Positions 16,107-27,540 of a stretch of 64,000 nt of DNA are shown here, piece by piece. The stretch's first letter is position 1; each line of letters begins with the position of its first letter. The notes under the pieces were generated by a model. That model saw nothing but the letters and a program-made list of their open reading frames with translations. It did not search any database and had not been told where the DNA came from. Source of the stretch: Umbelopsis ramanniana AG (taxonomy: Eukaryota > Mucoromycota > Umbelopsidomycetes > Umbelopsidales > Umbelopsidaceae); assembly GCF_025399195.1 (NCBI RefSeq), contig NW_026252094.1, positions 62,001 to 126,000 on the forward strand, given 5' to 3'. The position numbers and the translations under genes were made by a program.

Positions 16107-17020
16107 ACCCTTACCCTACCTGTTATCATTGTTACATTAACCTACTTCCTCCGGCCATTTGTATTATACCATTTCATCCCTTCTATTGTATTATGTTTCC
16201 ATTAATGTACAGTCTCTCGCACATATTCCCTCCACTCTCGATCCTCCTCTCTCTGATTTGAATTAAATATCTCAATGCATATGAAATTGCCTGACTTGGA
16301 TCCGACAATGCCAGAAATGTGATCAACGTACCCTATGTAATGCTATACCTATTTTACTCCCGGTTAGGTTGAAACCGAGCTTAATGAGGTTCAGGCGCAG
16401 AATTTTCACTATGTAATGACAGTATGTCACAAATACCACCAGCCGATGGTCACAATACAGAGCTTACATTGCTTGACTCAAATTCTAATCATACACTTGG
16501 TTTGATATCTTGGTTGCTATTACTCGTTAGATGCACTCGCCTATAGGACTCAATGCGGTGTTTGCAAGATCATTTTAAACACGCTCTCTATTTCTTCGTT
16601 GTCTGTTAATAGCCATATTGGAAGATAGTACAAGGCGCTATTAACCTACAAGGAGTCAATTTCATTAAATACATGTTGTGGTCAAGAAAGCCTTTCATCA
16701 ACAAAGCTTCCTCAGGGCTAACGAATCAATGGATATTTTATTGTCGTAAAAGGGCTGAAATGTCTGTGCAATTTTCGCGGTCACAGTTTGAAATTCATTT
16801 CGTAGATTTCGTAGTCTCGAGATCATTCTGCTCGTATTGATCATGAGCAGAATCGCTATAACACGGGGTCTTGTACCGCTGCGATCCTTGTAAGTTATCC
16901 CTCTTCTTAATTTCACTGTGTATATTGCCTAATATCTCTTTAGAACCCAGCCTGTGCGAATACAGCCCGTTCGATCTGCATTCTCACCTCTGAGATCTGA
17001 TCTACAGTTACTTCACAGGT
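16107..17020. other. 0.9 kb intergenic, no gene seen
   Basis: Holds the 3' region of the phytochelatin-synthase-like gene (a CT-rich stretch near 16140-16260) and the promoter and leader of the LETM1-type gene. Only one short minus-strand frame of about 70 codons is present, without recognisable features. Confidence 0.5.
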
Positions 17021-18528
17021 ATGTATCATATTCGTACGATACACACCGCAATAAGTAAACTCACCAGTCTGTCCAGGCCGCAATTCACACCAGTTGCATA
17101 CTTCTCGCAATTCCCTGCCCGATTCAAGCAGGAAACTGCAGATCAACTTGGCTCAGACAAGGCGATTGACAAGTCCACAGCGAAGCAACTAGAGAATTCA
17201 GCCAAAGAACAAACTGATGTAGAAAAAAAGGAGAAGGAGCCATCCAAGATCGTTAAATTGTACCAGCAAACTAAAAAGTTGATGACATTCTACAAAGATG
17301 GTATCAAACTACTCTGGGCCAACCACAAAACCACTAAATCCCTAAAAGAAAAGGTCTCAAAGGAAGGCCATGTTCTCACAAGAGACGAATTTCAACTGGT
17401 AATTTACTGCGAGCAGATTGAAGCATTAATCCATATGAAGACTCCTCTGATGTACCGTTTGTAGATTCACCTCTCTGAAAAAGACATGATCAAACTCATT
17501 CCCTTTGCTGCTATTTTCCTCATTCTAGCCGAGTCGGTAAGCCTCATTTTCACATATGTGAACATAAATTTACGTCGGAACAAACTTTACTGATGACTCA
17601 AAAATTTACAGATACCCTTGGTTGTTATGTTCGCTCCGGGCCTTGTCCCAAGCACATGTGTGACACCCAGTCAAATGGTATGCACCTATTCTGATGATTG
17701 ACTAGTCACTTACCCTCAATACTGACCATGATATAAAGAAAAAACAAAGGGAAAAGATGTACAACAAGAGATTAGAAATGTCTAAAAATGTCGTAGAGTC
17801 AACGTCACGAGTTGAAGGAGTAAGTTCTAGAGTATATACAGGCATTCTCACTATGGGATTAACTAATGATCATTATTCTCAAAGATATCCGTATCTGATT
17901 TTTTGAGCCATGCCAATGTTTGTCGATTGGCTAAGCGATATGAGATGGACTTTAACTTGGCCAATATCGACCGTAAGCATCTATCCTCCTACTGCCGGTA
18001 CGTTATTTTGCAAGAATGTGGCACCCATAACAGCAATATCATTTCCTAATTATCTGTTTTTGCATGCTAGCTTCATGGGTTTGCCAAGCTATGGTACGCA
18101 CGGAATGCTCCGCAAGCGACTAGATAAATATTTGGATTACATTGTTCGCGACGATAAGGTATTGAACATTGAGCTTTTCGCTTCGCATACGATGTTGTGA
18201 ACCTCGATATGATGCTAACCTTTCATTCACCTCTCGTCTATATAGTACATTGCGGAAGAAGGTGTGGATCAGTTGGATATGGCTGAATTAGAACAGGCTG
18301 CTGAAGAACGTGGAATGTAAGACGCAAAACAGAGTTACTTGTCTCGCTACAACCCTGATTAACCCTTCTTCCCTTAATAGGCGTTCCGTTGACGTTCCTC
18401 CTGAACAGTTGCGCAAGTCGATTCAGTACTGGATCAGTCTCAGTTTGAAGGAAGATCCAATCATCCCCCGAGGACTGTTGGTGTTCAGCCGTCTGTTCCT
18501 TCTGAATGCTACCTATGACAAAAAATAG
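17021..18528 (+). CDS. LETM1-domain mitochondrial inner membrane protein
   Basis: LETM1/Mdm38-type proteins act in the mitochondrial inner membrane in K+/H+ balance and ribosome association. Exons 17021-17398, 17465-17536, 17612-17677, 17739-17819, 17885-17997, 18071-18158, 18246-18316 and 18381-18528 give 338 residues. The N-terminus has a basic presequence. A Lys-rich coiled stretch (about 45-125) is followed by a single hydrophobic segment with internal prolines (about 133-160) ending in PGLVPST, as in LETM1. The ribosome-binding-like domain includes FMGLPSYGTxGMLRKRL and the IAEEGVDQL block. It is shorter than Mdm38 or LETM1 and lacks the long C-terminal coiled coil, so it may be nearer LETMD1-type members. 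The donor at 17998 was chosen because it restores frame and the CRFMGLP block. Confidence 0.85.
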
Positions 18529-18686
18529 ATATAAACCCCCATAGATATCGGTACACCACATACGTAAACAAATGAAAATAGAGAATTTATCTTCTTCTCA
18601 AGGAAGAACTACAACCTATATAACATTACACCATCTACTCCGTCTACTATATTGTTTCTATTAGTGATTTTAAGTCCAGACATAGC

Positions 18687-19367
18687 TTATTGTTGCAAGA
18701 ATGGATCGGATTTGAGAGCATCGTAAGCTGGTCGCTTAAGTGATTGTCGGGCAACCTCAATGTCGGTGTTGATATCCTCGATAAGAGCATCCAGCGAAGG
18801 ATAGTTTTGCTCGGCACGCACATAACCTGTTATCATGACCTTGATGCTAGTACCGTAAAAGTCCTCTTCAAACTGGTGCATAATGTGAACTTCCTGTTGA
18901 TGATCGAGTAATCAGAAACAGCATAAATGATTGGTTGGTACAAATAAAAACTGGAAAAGATTCGCCATCAATACATACTGCCGATCGCTTTTCATTCTTG
19001 TAATAAGGATTCCAGCCGAGACTCATGACCATGGGATAAACAGTTGATTTGTCAGTGCCAATGGAGGTCCATCCGTAGTAAACACCAGTGTCGAATGCTG
19101 AGCATAACGTATCGAGAGCATCATTGGAGAGATTGGCTATTGAAGGGAACGAATGGTGATCAGTATTGGCATCCATCCTGCTTAAGCAATCGTAAAAAAA
19201 AAGCATTCAACTATGCTGCGCCAGTTACCTGTTGGAATACCGAGCTCCTTACTACCACGGCCGAAGCCTTTGACAACAGTGCCAGTCAATTTCAATGGAT
19301 ATGGTGCTTGAGGCTCTTCTGGACCGACGACGAGTTCACGGTTAGGATTGAGTTTAGGGGTGGCCAT
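18687..19367 (-). CDS. FMN1: Riboflavin kinase
   Basis: Phosphorylates riboflavin to FMN. Exons 19367-19229, 19136-18979 and 18893-18687 give 167 residues, typical of the monofunctional eukaryotic enzyme. The N-terminal block [15 protein letters not shown], which binds ATP and flavin, spans the first intron. The catalytic Glu region around FDTGVYYGW and the EVHIMHQF block follow, and the C-terminal helix ends in FLQQ. It is divergent from the prenylcysteine oxidase gene, with start codons 125 bases apart, and converges on the LETM1-type gene (stops about 160 bases apart). Confidence 0.95.
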
Positions 19368-19492
19368 TTTGGAAAGGAAGGGGAATATGAAGAAAAGGAA
19401 GATAGGCGAATCCGATAGAAACGCTTACAAAGGAAAAAGAAAAAATTGCGGAACATAAGCCGACCCCAGGTTTAGCGGTTTGCTAAGGCATT
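19368..19492. promoter_or_regulatory. Short shared promoter region, FMN1 / prenylcysteine oxidase
   Basis: 125 bases separate two divergent start codons. The stretch is purine-rich on the plus strand near 19370-19450. Both 5' UTRs and core promoters must fit here; no defined site was recognised. Confidence 0.55.
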
Positions 19493-21529
19493 ATGAAGAT
19501 CTCCATTGCTTTGCTTCTGCTATTTGTCGCACCATTCAATGCTCATTCCACCGAACAGACCGTACTGCAGCCACAGCATGCAGTGGAAAAGAGGATCGCT
19601 ATCATTGGTAAGCGCTGACATAGCATTCCACTGACTGTATCTCGGTCGTTATATTGACTCCGTCCTTTCCCCGCTCCTTGGGTGTTAAGGTGGCGGCGCA
19701 GCTGGTACGTCGGCCGCGTTTTGGATCAGCAATGTCTTTGGCAACCGTATCAATGTGTCTACAACGTTGTATGAACGCAGCAGCTATTTGGGTGGACGCA
19801 GCACGGTAGTTCCGATCAAAGGCGATCCAAAGTATGGCTACATAGAACTCGGTGCTTCCATCTTCGTGCCTGTCAATTATAACCTTATGAACGCAACCAA
19901 GAGGTTCAATCTGACATTGACAACTCTGGTGGACAAAAACATCTCGGAAAAAATAGGTGTTTGGGATGGCCAGCAGTTTCTGTTCCAGGAGTCAAACTCG
20001 GGCTGGTTTGACAAGGTTCGAGCTGTGTGGCGATATGGTTTAACTCCATTGAAGGTATTTCCCATTTGAACCAGAGTCGAACTTCCCCGTGCTACAGAAG
20101 ACAATGTTCTGATTATCATCATTATTTCTGCCTTCACAGGTCAAAAAAATGGTTTCAGATATAACGTCGAGATGGCTTAAAGTGTATGATAACGCTCCCG
20201 CGTTTACAAACATGGATCAGCTAGTGAAGGCCCTTGGTCTCAAGCGAGAAATCGAAATGACAGCTGCCAATTACTATGCTGCCGAGAAAGGTTTGAACGA
20301 GCGTTACCTTCGTGAAATTGTCCAGAGCGCAACACGCGTCAATTACGGGCAGGATCTTGACGAACTTCATGCTCTTGGATCACATGTAAGCAATATGACA
20401 CTGTATTGCAGTACACTCATCCTTTGAGAAGGATGAGCTTACAGGAGCAAAAATCACTCATCACGCGTTCTGTCTCTTCAATACTGGTTTAAAACACCAT
20501 CACTCTAGATCTCTATGGCAGCTGCAGGAGCACATTCAGTCAAAGGAGGCAATTTCAAGATATTTGAAGAATTTGCTCTTCGTTCCGGAGCTGATATTCG
20601 ACTGAACACTGTTGTTAAAGACATACAAACATCTCTGGAATATGATGATAATTGTGACCCGGTAACACAGTACATTCTCCAGACAAGCGACGGTGCCATG
20701 GAAAGCTTCGATGCTGTCGTTATCGCTGCCCCACTGGTATGTCACTACCCTCCACATTTCGATTGTTTGTGCCGTCTGTCTAACCCTTTCACCTCTATGC
20801 CAGCAATCAACCAACTTAAAAAGCTTTCGCCGCCCAGAATACCCAAAATATAAGACAATACATGTTACGCTTGTTGCTGGACGGCCCAATCCTACTAAAT
20901 TTGGAAAGAAAATATCGAATGTGCCTACCACCATTGTCACCACTGGTGCACCTTATCGTATGTTTAACGCTTAGAAATTAGCATCTGTGTAAGCTATCGC
21001 CAATGTACTGACTCTTGGAAACATCTCTCAATCCACTGTATAGTCGAGCACTTTGAAAACGGGACACAACCTTTTACAACGTTTGCTCAACACAAATTTG
21101 TCAAGCAAACAAAGGAAACGGTGGTCAAGATGTTTTCTGCAAAACGAATGGAAGAAGACGAATTGAGCAGACTTTTTTTCTCACGCAGTTGGACATATAG
21201 GAAGAAATGGGACGCATACCCAGAGCTTCGCACTGTAGAAGCGGCTCATTGGATGCCAATTGTGCTGGACGGCAATACTGAAAATGGTATTGATACAGCA
21301 GGAATCTTTTACGTAAATTCCTTCGAAAGTCTATTTTCGGTAGGTAACATTTCTATACTATACAGTGATTGCTTATCAGACCTGAATCTGACACGGAGTT
21401 TCTACGTACATGTAGACAATGGAAAGCCAAACGGTGGCCAGTAAAAACATTGTTCGTCTCTTGCATCAAGAATGGTGCACTAAGGAAGGAGACTGTCCAG
21501 ATTTTGTTGACGGCTGGGGACGGCATTAA
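19493..21529 (+). CDS. PCYOX1: Prenylcysteine oxidase (FAD-dependent)
   Basis: Cleaves the thioether of prenylcysteine during turnover of prenylated proteins, in the lysosomal or vacuolar lumen. Exons 19493-19607, 19690-20054, 20140-20385, 20509-20736, 20804-20957, 21044-21339 and 21416-21529 give 505 residues, the usual size. The first about 18 residues are a signal peptide. The FAD Rossmann motif reads IAIIGGGAAG across the first intron, followed by an acidic second-strand end (YERSSYLGGR). The prenylcysteine-lyase domain includes the AAGAHSVKGGN block. Several N-glycosylation sites support a secretory route. The stop lies 33 bases from the stop of the convergent hydrolase gene. Confidence 0.92.
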
Positions 21530-21562
21530 CAGGTAGGTTTTTTACATAGACTGGTCAGCACC

Positions 21563-22611
21563 TCACTTGGATACGAGGTATACTTCGGACATGTTTTCGA
21601 GCTCAATATTCCTTCTTGAAAGATTGATTGAGAAAAATGTGTGGATGGCTCGCCATTCCAGTTGAGACTTTGGCATAGAATGGTCTTTTCCTGGGACGAA
21701 GAAATGGGAAACTTTGGCACTGGCATCGCAATACTTCTTGATGATTTCCAGCTTGTAGATAAATGTCAGGCATCGTACTTATATATATATTCTCATATGT
21801 TGATACCATTCAATTGTTTTTACCTTCTTCTCGGCTGCTCTTTTGTCGCCAATCGTACGATCGTTGTCTCCTTGCGTCACCAATATATTACCTTTGAACT
21901 TATCGCCAGTGATCTTTTCATGCGTTTGTTCTTCCAACAGATACCCACTGATGCTCACCACACCACCGAGATTTTTCTGATTTCCAAACAAAACTTGATC
22001 CAATGCAACAGTTCCACCTTGAGAAAATCCGAAGAAAAATATGTTGGAGGGTTGGTAATGGCAGTCGTGGATCAAGTGCTGGATTAGCTTGCTTAACAAT
22101 GCGCGAGTTCGTGTCAAACCCTTTATACGATTAGGATCAGCTGGTGTCAGCACTGTCATGAATAGCAGATTATTAGATGAAAATGATATTTGTACCACAC
22201 TCTGTTGAGTTATAATGGCATTCTACACTCACTTTCACCGGTCAACAAGTCGAAACTGGGAAACCATTGATATCCATCATCCATGTAAGGCACTGGCTCT
22301 GGAGCTTGTACTGCCATTGTGGCTGTTTGAGGCAGCTTAAGGTTGATCCCTAGCTTTTTATATGGCTCCTGAGTGTCACCTTTTATGTAAGGAGAGAGAA
22401 TTTCCACGTTAGACTGGAGATTCGTCGTTTGTGGGTTTAGATCGTTTACGTGCAAAGTCTTACCTAGACCATGCAACAAAATGAGAATGTTCAAATTAAC
22501 ATTGTCCGCACTCGAAGTAAAAGAGAACGACAGCTCTGTCTTTTTCTTGTCTGGAGACTTTGTGGTGGTTGAGGCTGCCACTGGAGAGACATTCAAATGC
22601 GATTGGCTCAT
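21563..22611 (-). CDS. Acyl-protein thioesterase/carboxylesterase-like serine hydrolase
   Basis: Alpha/beta hydrolase of the phospholipase/carboxylesterase (Abhydrolase_2) type. Exons 22611-22464, 22379-22233, 22152-21824 and 21751-21563 give 270 residues. The oxyanion block LLHGLGD is rebuilt across intron 1. The nucleophile elbow is GFSQGG, the acid is probably the Asp of QGDNDRTI, and the catalytic His lies in GKDHSMPKS in the last exon. Relative to LYPLA-type thioesterases it has an N-terminal extension rich in Ser, Thr and Lys, with no signal peptide. A role in protein depalmitoylation is possible but not provable here; fungal relatives are often unassigned esterases. Confidence 0.85.
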
Positions 22612-22685
22612 GATCGGTTGAGGTGACGATCAAAAAACGTAGAAGTCTTTGATTTAACGCTCCGCGCAAGTTCGACTTTAACCTC
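22612..22685. promoter_or_regulatory. Very short shared promoter region, hydrolase / SEC20
   Basis: Only 74 bases separate divergent ATGs at 22611 (minus) and 22686 (plus). Either the 5' UTRs are minimal or the promoters overlap the coding regions. No motif was assigned. Confidence 0.55.
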
Positions 22686-23920
22686 ATGAACCCTGCTATT
22701 GAAAGTCGCATCCAAGTGGTCAACAACCATTACACCGCCTGCAAAACCTACATCGATCGTCTGCAAAGACTACATGGAGACATTGCTGTTCAGCAGGAAC
22801 TTGCAGCCGTTGTGCGAGATCAAGTGCGGACATTTGCCCATGTGCTCCAGGTACTCATTGCTCCCAATCGCCAAGCCAACTCTTCTGCAGCCACTGACCA
22901 ATACAATTTTACTAGAGCTTACAACAATTAGCTGACGAACAGGATGCACAGTCCTCTCGGCGAGTGGTTATGGAAAGATACAATCAAGGCGAAAAACAGC
23001 TGAAAGCGTATGTATAAGTTATGCATTTCTAATTGCCGACGACCACTAAAACTGACTTGCCAATACAGACTGCAGGCTAGTTCCAGGATAGCCTTAATTG
23101 AATCAAAGAAGCGCGCAGAGGAACAAGCAAAGCGCGATAGAGAATTATTGTTCTCTTCTCGGACTGGAGCAAATATGGAACAATACGAACTAATGCCACG
23201 AGGCGACAAAAAGTAATTATTTTCAGAAAATGAAAGACGAAAGTTGGGCTTTGACTGACATTACCTTTATGTTTGATCTCTATTCACTAGTAAGGAAGAA
23301 TCTTTGCTGAGAGCATCGAGCAGCGTTACAGAGGCGCTCAAACGAACGAGTACTTTGATGCAGCAAGAGCTGGAAAAGAGTTCATTTTCCACCACGGTTC
23401 TGGGTAAGCCATGCACAGAGTCTAGCTGTCGTCAAACTTTTTTTTCTAACGCACCCAATGCCTTGCTATAGCTGATTCATCGAGAACTATGAACACTACA
23501 TATTCCGAATACCAAAACTTTGGATCGTTGCTGACCTTATCCAAGTCTATCATCACTAAATTAGAAGCGTCCGATTGGCTTGACCGTATCTTCCTCCTTC
23601 TCGGCCTCCTATTCTTCGTTTGTGTTGTTATTTATATTATCAAGAAGCGAACGTGGGATGTTGGCATATCATGGGCCACTTGGCTTATGGGCAAAGGAGG
23701 AAAAACAGCGGCAAAAGTAGCCACTCAGGCAACCACCGCTATATTTGAACCTACACAAACCGTAGCTGCCACCATTTCAGAAGTGAGTAGCATAACAGAC
23801 AGCTCTGTTGGTACGGTTGTTAGCAGCGTAGCTAGTAGCGCAGCGGACAGTTCTTTGAGTGCGACTATCAGTTCTACAATAGACACGTTCGTAGAGAATA
23901 TCGTAAAAGATGAATTATAA
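22686..23920 (+). CDS. SEC20: ER SNARE Sec20 (BNIP1), C-terminal KDEL
   Basis: Sec20 is a Qb-type SNARE subunit in retrograde Golgi-to-ER fusion with Ufe1/Use1 and the Dsl1 tether. Exons 22686-22850, 22916-23007, 23069-23212, 23291-23403 and 23472-23920 give 320 residues. An N-terminal helical domain precedes the SNARE-like helix (residues about 140-205). The family signature SKSIITKLEASDWLDR leads into one membrane segment (about 211-228) followed by KKR. The luminal tail (232-320) is rich in Ser, Ala and Thr and ends in KDEL, matching the HDEL known on yeast Sec20. Acceptor 22915/22916 was selected because it alone keeps the frame. Confidence 0.9.
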
Positions 23921-24031
23921 GTTAAAATGAAAATTTGCCTTCCCGCCTTTATATTTTTGACGTGTATCGGAAACCAATTTCGGAAGCGTCAGGTTCACTC
24001 TTCTCTCCCCTTTGAGGCCAATAGCTTCTAA

Positions 24032-25584
24032 ATGGACCCTTCAGATCTCTACGTCAGTCGCTCAACCATCAAGCCTCACCCACTACGTCCTTACTACACT
24101 CCAGGTCTAGTCCCCAATTACACCTCCATTACCACAAATGCTTCATCCTCAACTCCATCCAGCCTTGGCTCAGAAGCAGTCGGCTCTAATGCTCACCAGA
24201 CTCTTAAAGAGTACGCTCGTTTTGCCGGCCTTAAATTCATGACGACCGCTGTGTTAGGTCCTTTTGAGACAGGAAAGACCCTCTTACAAGTACAATATTT
24301 ACCGCATGAAGATATAGAAGTCGTGGCTCCGCTGGCAACAGTCGTTCCAAACCCGGTAGCTGAGGTAAATGAACCTACCAATATGATACGACACTCGGTT
24401 TGCATTTATTTCTTAAGTGACTAACACGTATCTTTGTTGTTCAGAGTCGCCAAAATGACTTTTACTCGTCGTCAGAGGAAGATGAAGACGATAGCTTTTT
24501 CACACCCAATGTACACTTGCGAAAGGCAAACCACAATGGCAGTAACCGATCGAAGCTGCCAAGATACAATAGCTCTTACACCGTCAGAAGTGTATATGAT
24601 GATACCGCGCGACCTGCCCATCAACTAGCCCCGATTCAAGGCGGTATACTGGATGCTATGAGAGCGTTGATCAACAACCCTAGTGAAGGATGGCGGGCAT
24701 TGTTCAAGGGTCAATATACAGGCTGGCTCCATGGAATGCTCCTATTGATTTTACAGCCTGCCATTGAGGGTTCCTTGAACGACCTGTTCGACCTTTATGA
24801 TGACACCATTCCTCTCATTCACTTGGAACGTATTGGTCCTAATCTTGCCACCCTGTTGGGAAGCCATATTCTTGTAGGCGTATTTTTGAGCCCTCTTGAA
24901 ATTGCTCGAACACGGTAATGTAATCTATTCCGCCTAGGATAGGATATGAAACGGCTGTATGCCTTTTTACTAACTTGGATTTCCTCGGTTTATAGTCTCA
25001 TTGTTCAATCATCCGCCCCTGGTGTTAAGACATACAATGGTCTGCTCCATTGTTTAAGCAGTATGCTACAAAATGAAGGAGGCTTAAGAGGTGTCTACTT
25101 ATCTCAAAATTTGATACCCACCATTTTATATCACTTGATTACTCCGCTTGTGTCCAGCACGGCTCCTTTGATCATTGACCGACTATTTCACGTAACCGCC
25201 TCCGATGCGCCTATCGTTTATGGTTTGGCTGAGCTAGCCTTGAGTACCCTGGAGGTCCTAATTACTCTCCCCATTGAAACCATCCGCAAACGCATTCAAT
25301 GCCAAGTTCGATTTAAGGATGGAAGACCTTTCAACACCTGTGTCGCCACTCGTCCCGTCCATTACACTGGATTTTTAGACGCTATGTACAAGGTGATGAA
25401 GGAAGAGGGAAGCTCTGCAAGCGGACGAAAGCCCGCCAAAGATGAGGAATCTGCTAAAAAGGCTGCGGGATGGGGTCTTCAAGGCTTGTATAAAGGATTT
25501 AGCATCCAATGTGCATCCAATGTTCTATCAAGTTTGGGGCATACGCTGAACGGTATTGAAGGTAAGGCGGCTATAACGCTGTAG
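24032..25584 (+). CDS. UGO1: Mitochondrial fusion carrier-like protein Ugo1
   Basis: Ugo1 is a modified mitochondrial carrier of the outer membrane that links Fzo1 and Mgm1 in mitochondrial fusion. Exons 24032-24397, 24445-24914 and 24996-25584 give 474 residues. A long, disordered N-terminal region includes an acidic run of Ser/Glu/Asp residues. Degenerate carrier repeats follow, recognisable by FxxPxE/D signatures: LGPFETGKT, FLSPLEIARTR and TLPIETIRKR. These lack the strict PxD/ExxK/R pattern of true transporters, as expected for Ugo1. Assignment rests on this layout and length; another SLC25-like protein is the alternative. Confidence 0.8.
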
Positions 25585-25827
25585 AAAAAGACAGTTGCAT
25601 GGTTACTTAAAAGTTTCATGGATAGATGATTTAACCAAGTAGATATTTCAAATGCTGATAGAAGTTCAATTTTTTGTACCTTTATTCTTTGCTAAGATTG
25701 GGATAAAATTACCATATTCAGAAAGCAAATCTTTGACGGCGTGCCGGGCAATGAATTTCACATTGGAAACCTGCTTTTCCACGGCTGATCATCCTTTTCC
25801 TCATTTTGAATTGTCTTGTTAATCCCT

Positions 25828-27389
25828 ATGGCTGATGAAGAAGACTTCCGTTCAGCAATGCTGAATCTCAGACCAGGTCATACTGCTCTACGTCGGAGAC
25901 GAAAGGCTGAAGCTGAAAAAGCCGCCGCGGCAAGCCCTCCGCCTACGGTCCAGACGGATACCTCAGACTATAAGGCAAAGCTAGTGGTCTTTTCGATTTG
26001 TATGGCTTTGCTCTCGTGGGCTCTTTATTTTCCTTACAGCAGTAGTCTAAAGTTGAAAGGTTATCGGCGGGAGGCCATCGAAGATCTAGGCACCGAGAAA
26101 TGTTTCAAGACCAAAGGTCCTTCATACTGCGACGACGTTCAGGTCCACAAGCCGTCTGGCCTGGCCATCTTCAGCTGCGACACAGCAAAGGTCGTCTGGA
26201 ATCCACCACTTGGTATAGATAATGATACCCTTATCGAGAACTCGCCTCGATCTGGAGAAATTTGGGTGCAAGATATGCGTTCGGTAAGGTGCAGGCAAAA
26301 ATTACAAAAGATAGAAAGCTCATTCTAACATCGTCGTAATAGGCTGCTTCTAGCCCCAAGAAACTAGAAATAGTCGGTTTGGCGGGTGCTTTTCATCCTC
26401 TGGGAATGGCCTTCTTTCCATATACAGATCCCGACCGACCAGTTCGTATTTTGGTGGTCAATCAAGCCAACTCCTCATCTTCGTCTGTTGAAGTATTTGA
26501 AGTCAAGGCGTCTGGAAGCAAGCTGGTACACCTTCGAACGATTACCGACCCTTTATTCAAAAACTTGTATCGTCTTACGGCTGACCCTCTCCAGTGGAGT
26601 ATTGACGAAAAACTTCCTGTGCCTAGCTTTTGGGTGGTACAACACCATGGTTATGACCAAACGGAGCGCCCTCGTAGACGCTACTTTGAGGACAAGCTTG
26701 GATTGTCTGCTGCTACTGCAATCTACTATAATACTCCTGCCGAGTCTGCCGAAGCTAACCTTTGGTACCTATCATCCCCATCAGGCATTATAGTTGATAC
26801 GAAGGAGAAAACAAAACGCAGGGTCTATGTAGCGAACTCTGGCTCTGGTTCGGTAGAGATTCACAGAAACACGCTTGTATCGCCGGAGAACCAACTTAAA
26901 ACAGTTGAGGACAAACGCACAGGACAATTGGGCAAAGTGTACTGGCCATCCATGATCCATCAAGAATCATCACACTTCGATGCCTACCCTTACGGCATCG
27001 AACTAGCATTCCTTCCCAATGACGAGCAGAAAGATGGCTCGACTGCCACCTTCACTGTCGCTTTACCTCGATTTTATGAACTGTTAGATATCGCAAAGGA
27101 CTCCGCGAAAAGGCAAAATGTGTCGGACAAACGAACCGGGACTAGAGTTTACAGAAGTTTCCCTGAGTTGCGATGGAGAAGTTCGCATCGCGCTGTTCTT
27201 CCAGAGGAGCACGATTTAGTCCCTAATTTTGAAGAGGTTACGTTCTGGGCTTCGGTGCAAAAGCTTATTTACAACAATGAAGACGGTTCGCTGTTCTCGG
27301 GAGCAACCTCAGTGGCTGTTAGTGAAGACGATAACAAAATGATACTGGCTGGAGCCTACGAGGAAGGAATTCTTGTGTGCTCTTTATAA
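25828..27389 (+). CDS. Paraoxonase/arylesterase-like membrane protein
   Basis: Exons 25828-26283 and 26343-27389 give 500 residues. A cytosolic N-terminus with an LRRRRK cluster precedes one membrane segment (about residues 51-70), so a type II topology is likely. The remainder resembles the six-bladed beta-propeller of PON-type esterases: an N-terminal Cys block, VHKPSGLAIFSC, FHPLGMAFF, a central SSPSGIIV blade and a terminal GATSVAVSEDD block. PON enzymes hydrolyse lactones and aryl esters using two calcium ions; fungal members are uncharacterised, and conservation of the calcium ligands was not verified. The start is the ATG at 25828; a TTG further upstream is not used. Confidence 0.72.
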
Positions 27390-27540
27390 TAGACATTATA
27401 ATTTTCTCATAAAAAGTTTACAATTGGGCCATACTTTCGAGCCAAACCTTTCCCCCCTCACGCATCTTTCAAGGGCCCAATGACCTCATTGTTGAGAATA
27501 ATTCTTTTACCTGGATTCAAGTGATAAGCTTTCGCCTACC

